Source: an uncultured Bacteroidales bacterium
GTDB lineage: Bacteria > Bacteroidota > Bacteroidia > Bacteroidales > UBA3663
NCBI GenBank assembly: GCA_905236195.1
Contig: CAJOOX010000084.1
Span: 1-8,433, forward strand
DNA: 8,433 bases
Reading direction: 5' to 3'
Positions 5,222 to 8,433 of this stretch are shown piece by piece. Under the pieces are notes generated by a model that was not told where the DNA came from, made no database searches, and saw only the letters and a program-made list of their open reading frames with translations. The position numbers and the translations under genes are program-made. How positions within the stretch are numbered: position 1 is the first letter of the stretch; each line of letters opens with the position of its first letter.

Positions 5222-5291
5222 GGACTTCCTGAACGGCACGGGAATAGTAATTTTAATCTAAAATATAAAATAAAGAATATAAAATAATAAA

Positions 5292-8200
5292 ATGTTTGAG
5301 AAACAGGGATTGTATGATCCTACTTATGAACACGATGCGTGCGGCGTCGGTCTGCTGGCCAATATCAACGGCAGCAAAAGCCATGAGATAGTGGAGCGCG
5401 GTCTCCAGGTGCTTGAAAATATGGAACACCGCGGTGCAGAGGGCGCCGACGGACGTACCGGTGACGGTGCCGGCATCATGGTGCAGATTCCCCACGAGTA
5501 TATCCTGCTGCAGGGCATTCCGGTTCCAGAGAAGGGCCGTTACGGAGTGGCGATGACGTTTCTTCCGCAGGACGAGACCGCGCGCCAACGCTGCATCGAC
5601 ATCTTCCGTGAGGAGATTCAGGCTGCCGGGCTTAACCTGCTGTCCGTGCGTGCTGTGCCCGTCAACAGTGATGCACTGGGGGCCCTGGCCCGTGAGGCAG
5701 AACCGGCAGTGCGTCAGCTGTTTGTGACAGCGCCAACCGTGATGCCGCAGGATGACCTGCAGCGCAAACTCTATGTGGTGCGCCGCAAGGTCGAGAACCG
5801 TATCCTGGCCGACGAGGAAATCCCGGAGCGCGACATGTTCTACGTATGTTCCTTCTCGACCCGTACCCTTATCTACAAGGGTATGCTCATCTCGCGACAA
5901 CTGCGCGAATACTATCCGGATCTGCTATCGCCTTGGTTCACCTCGGGTTTGGCACTTGTCCACTCGCGTTTCTCGACCAACACTTCGCCGCGCTGGCCCC
6001 TGGCCCAGCCTTTCCGTTACCTGGGGCACAACGGCGAAATCAACACCATCCGCGGCAACCGTTCGTGGATGCATGCCCGCGAGACGGTGCTCGATCCCGG
6101 CAAACTGGGCGGCATGAAGGATGTAACTCCCATCATTCAGGAAGGGATGTCCGACTCGGCATCATTTGACAATGTGCTGGAGTTCTTTGTCGAATCGGGA
6201 ATGTCGCTACCCCATGCGCTGGCGATGCTGGTACCCGAAAGTTTCAATTCGAAAAACCCCATCTCCCAGGAACTCAAAGATTTTTATGAATACCATTCCA
6301 TTATGATGGAGCCGTGGGACGGCCCTGCCGCCCTGCTGTTCTCCGACGGACGCTATGCGGGCGGTATGCTGGACCGCAACGGATTGCGTCCCTGCCGTTA
6401 TCTCATCACCAAGGACGGGATGCTGATGATGGCCAGCGAGACCGGTGTCCTCCAGTTTGACGCCAACGAGATTGCCGAGAAGGGCCGTCTGCAGCCAGGC
6501 AAAATCCTGCTCATCGATATGGAGATGGGACATGTGCATTACGATCCCGAGGTCAAGGCCCAACTGGCCAACGAATTCCCCTACGGCGAATGGTTGGGAC
6601 TCAACCGCATCTGTCTGGATGACCTTTCTTCGGGTCGTAAGCCGACCATCAAGGAGAAAAACTATCCGCAGCTGCTCACCGAGTTCGGCTATTCGCAGGA
6701 GGATATCACACGCATCATCCAGCCGATGGCCCTCAACGGACAGGAACCCACGTGGTCGATGGGCAACGACACCCCGCTGGCCGCATTCTCGCGTTTCCCG
6801 CAGCGACTGTTTGCCTACTTCCGTCAGCAGTTTGCACAGGTCACCAACCCGCCCATCGACCCCATCCGCGAGAAACTGGTGATGAGCCTGGACGGTTATG
6901 TGGGAAGTATCGACAGCAACCTGCTGGAACCCAACCCGGAGCTCTGCAAGATGGTGCGTCTGAGCAATCCCATTCTCACCAATACCCAGTTCGACCTGCT
7001 GTGCAATATAGCGTACAAAGGCTTCAAGGCCCAGAAGGCCGATATGCTCTTCCCCGTGGAAGAAGGAGAAGCCGGTCTCAGAAAGGCCATCGACCAACTC
7101 TGCAAGAAGGCAGAGGCAGCCGTCGATGCGGGAGCCGATTACATCATCCTGACCGACCGCAACGTGTCGGAGAAGATGGCTCCGGTACCCTCGCTGCTGG
7201 CCACATCGGCGGTTCACAGTTACCTGGTGGAACATCATAAACGCTGCCAAATAGGTCTCATCATCGAGTCGGCTGAACCGCGTGAGGTGATGCATTTCGC
7301 CCTGCTGATGGGCTACGGTGCATCGGCCATCAACCCGTATCTGGCCTTTGCTGTTATCGAGGAACAGATAGAGAAGAAAGAGCTGGCTTTGGATTACAAT
7401 ACAGCCGTCTCGAATTACATCAACGCCATCTCGAAAGGCCTGATGAAGATTATGTCGAAGATGGGTATCTCGACCCTGATGTCCTACAAGGGTGCCCGTA
7501 TCTTCGAGGTAGCCGGTCTGGACCAAGATGTGATGGACCGTTATTTCGGCGGAGCCATGTCGAAGATTACAGGCATAGGACTTGCAGAAATCACCGAGGA
7601 GACGCTGCGTCCCCACCGGCAGGCCTTCGACCCGCACGCAACCTTCGATCTGCTGCCCAATTTCGGCAACTACGTCTATCGTCGTGACGGCGAACAGCAT
7701 GCCTGGAATCCCGAGACGATATCGACGCTGCAGATTGCCACCCGTCTGGGTTCCTATAAAAAATACAAGGAATTTGCAGCGCTGGTGAACGGACGTCCCG
7801 AACCGATGTTTATCCGCGACTTCATGACTTTCAAAAGGGCCCCCGAGCCCACACCGCTCGATGAGGTCGAACCGGTAGAGAGCATTATGCGCCGTTTTGC
7901 AACGGGAGCCATGTCGTTCGGTGCCATCTCGAAGGAAGCCCACGAGGCACTTGCAATCGCCATGAACACTATCGGTGGACGCAGCAATACCGGCGAGGGC
8001 GGTGAGGACAATGCCCGCTTCAACATCCGCGAGGGAGAACCAAATACACGCTCAGCTATCAAGCAGGTGGCTTCGGGCCGTTTCGGAGTGACCACGGAAT
8101 ATCTGGTCAATGCTGACGAGATACAAATCAAGATTGCCCAGGGAGCCAAGCCGGGCGAAGGCGGTCAGCTGCCGGGATTCAAGGTGGACGAAGTGATTGC

Positions 8201-8433
8201 CAAGACGCGTCATGCGATGCCGGGCATCACCCTGATTTCTCCGCCGCCCCATCACGATATCTACTCTATCGAGGATCTTGCCCAACTCATCTTCGACCTC
8301 AAGAACGTCAATCCCCAGGCCGAAATCTCCGTCAAACTTGTCTCCGAATCGGGCATCGGTACGATTGCGGCAGGTGTGGCTAAAGCCAAAGCCGACCGTA
8401 TAGTCATCTCGGGAGCCGACGGCGGGACGGGAG
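5292..8433 (+). CDS. gltB: Glutamate synthase large subunit, 3' end cut by window edge
   Basis: GltB (GOGAT alpha subunit) turns glutamine and 2-oxoglutarate into two glutamates using electrons from the small subunit GltD, or from ferredoxin in some forms. The frame is open for 1047 codons without a break and runs off the right edge; the family is about 1500 residues. The Ntn-type glutaminase domain begins at C17 (HDACGVGLL), the catalytic Cys exposed after removal of a short 16-residue propeptide; HRGAEGADGRTGDGAG (46-61), HSRFSTNTSPRW (224-235) and GHNGEIN (245-251) belong to it. A central domain follows at roughly 480-770, then the FMN/2-oxoglutarate barrel with GAMSFGAIS (872-880), KPGEGGQLPG (953-962) and SGADGGTG (1040-1047). 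The 3Fe-4S cysteines and the beta-helix domain would lie outside. The ATG at 5292 follows A/T-rich DNA without a Shine-Dalgarno and places C17 correctly. gltD is expected downstream but is not visible. Confidence 0.97.
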   Translation, partial: MFEKQGLYDPTYEHDACGVGLLANINGSKSHEIVERGLQVLENMEHRGAEGADGRTGDGAGIMVQIPHEYILLQGIPVPEKGRYGVAMTFLPQDETARQRCIDIFREEIQAAGLNLLSVRAVPVNSDALGALAREAEPAVRQLFVTAPTVMPQDDLQRKLYVVRRKVENRILADEEIPERDMFYVCSFSTRTLIYKGMLISRQLREYYPDLLSPWFTSGLALVHSRFSTNTSPRWPLAQPFRYLGHNGEINTIRGNRSWMHARETVLDPGKLGGMKDVTPIIQEGMSDSASFDNVLEFFVESGMSLPHALAMLVPESFNSKNPISQELKDFYEYHSIMMEPWDGPAALLFSDGRYAGGMLDRNGLRPCRYLITKDGMLMMASETGVLQFDANEIAEKGRLQPGKILLIDMEMGHVHYDPEVKAQLANEFPYGEWLGLNRICLDDLSSGRKPTIKEKNYPQLLTEFGYSQEDITRIIQPMALNGQEPTWSMGNDTPLAAFSRFPQRLFAYFRQQFAQVTNPPIDPIREKLVMSLDGYVGSIDSNLLEPNPELCKMVRLSNPILTNTQFDLLCNIAYKGFKAQKADMLFPVEEGEAGLRKAIDQLCKKAEAAVDAGADYIILTDRNVSEKMAPVPSLLATSAVHSYLVEHHKRCQIGLIIESAEPREVMHFALLMGYGASAINPYLAFAVIEEQIEKKELALDYNTAVSNYINAISKGLMKIMSKMGISTLMSYKGARIFEVAGLDQDVMDRYFGGAMSKITGIGLAEITEETLRPHRQAFDPHATFDLLPNFGNYVYRRDGEQHAWNPETISTLQIATRLGSYKKYKEFAALVNGRPEPMFIRDFMTFKRAPEPTPLDEVEPVESIMRRFATGAMSFGAISKEAHEALAIAMNTIGGRSNTGEGGEDNARFNIREGEPNTRSAIKQVASGRFGVTTEYLVNADEIQIKIAQGAKPGEGGQLPGFKVDEVIAKTRHAMPGITLISPPPHHDIYSIEDLAQLIFDLKNVNPQAEISVKLVSESGIGTIAAGVAKAKADRIVISGADGGTG

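Noticed and set aside
5253..5900. 215-codon open frame on the minus strand over the gltB start
   Set aside because: Antisense to the glutaminase domain of gltB, running out through the gltB leader; no recognisable protein pattern.
6207..7943. 578-codon open frame on the minus strand inside gltB
   Set aside because: It is fully antisense to an unmistakable gltB frame. It is rich in His, Gln, Arg and Gly without any domain, as expected from the complement of a codon-biased gene, and has no promoter of its own.
1..8433. Mobile element, CRISPR array, phage or defence system
   Set aside because: No transposase, integrase, repeat-spacer pattern or nuclease/toxin gene is present; all long frames belong to housekeeping or transport genes.

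Overview
The window looks like ordinary chromosomal DNA from a member of the Bacteroidetes, most likely the order Bacteroidales and perhaps close to Prevotella (genus is a guess). Three things point there: promoters of the form TTTG-N19/20-TATCTTTG, the Bacteroidetes primary sigma-factor pattern; A-rich start regions without a Shine-Dalgarno; and proteins of Bacteroidetes type, such as the RNase H ending in IPADFGRK and the 435-residue MetK. Genes are housekeeping and metabolic. No mobile element, CRISPR array, phage gene or defence system was seen.

Layout, left to right. A plus-strand pair opens the window: a 5'-truncated RNase H (2-556) overlapping by ATGA a fumarylacetoacetate-hydrolase-family enzyme (553-1167). 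A gene-free stretch of about 440 bases follows, where two transcription units converge; it holds a strong hairpin (1342-1379) and two 17-base near-copies of a small palindromic unit (1419-1476). Next come three minus-strand genes: a small secreted protein of unknown function (1608-2036), a sodium-dependent NSS-family transporter (2155-3528) and metK, S-adenosylmethionine synthase (3659-4966). The transporter stop codon, a rho-independent terminator and the promoter of the small secreted gene are packed into about 95 bases. Between metK and the transporter lie G/C-rich REP-like palindromes in inverted arrangement.

A divergent control region (about 4967-5291) separates metK from gltB, the glutamate synthase large subunit, which runs from 5292 off the right edge (1047 complete codons, roughly two thirds of the usual length). 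Each direction has a near-consensus promoter. The metK transcript has a foldable leader of about 110 nt that is a candidate regulatory RNA, possibly SAM-responsive. The gltB leader carries a C-rich hairpin resembling a dispersed repeat.

Functionally, metK makes SAM from methionine and ATP. The NSS transporter downstream has no recognisable promoter of its own and may be co-transcribed, which would fit amino-acid (possibly methionine) uptake, but this is inference. gltB assimilates ammonia via glutamine. The leader of metK is the most interesting item; nothing here amounts to a clearly new multi-gene system.
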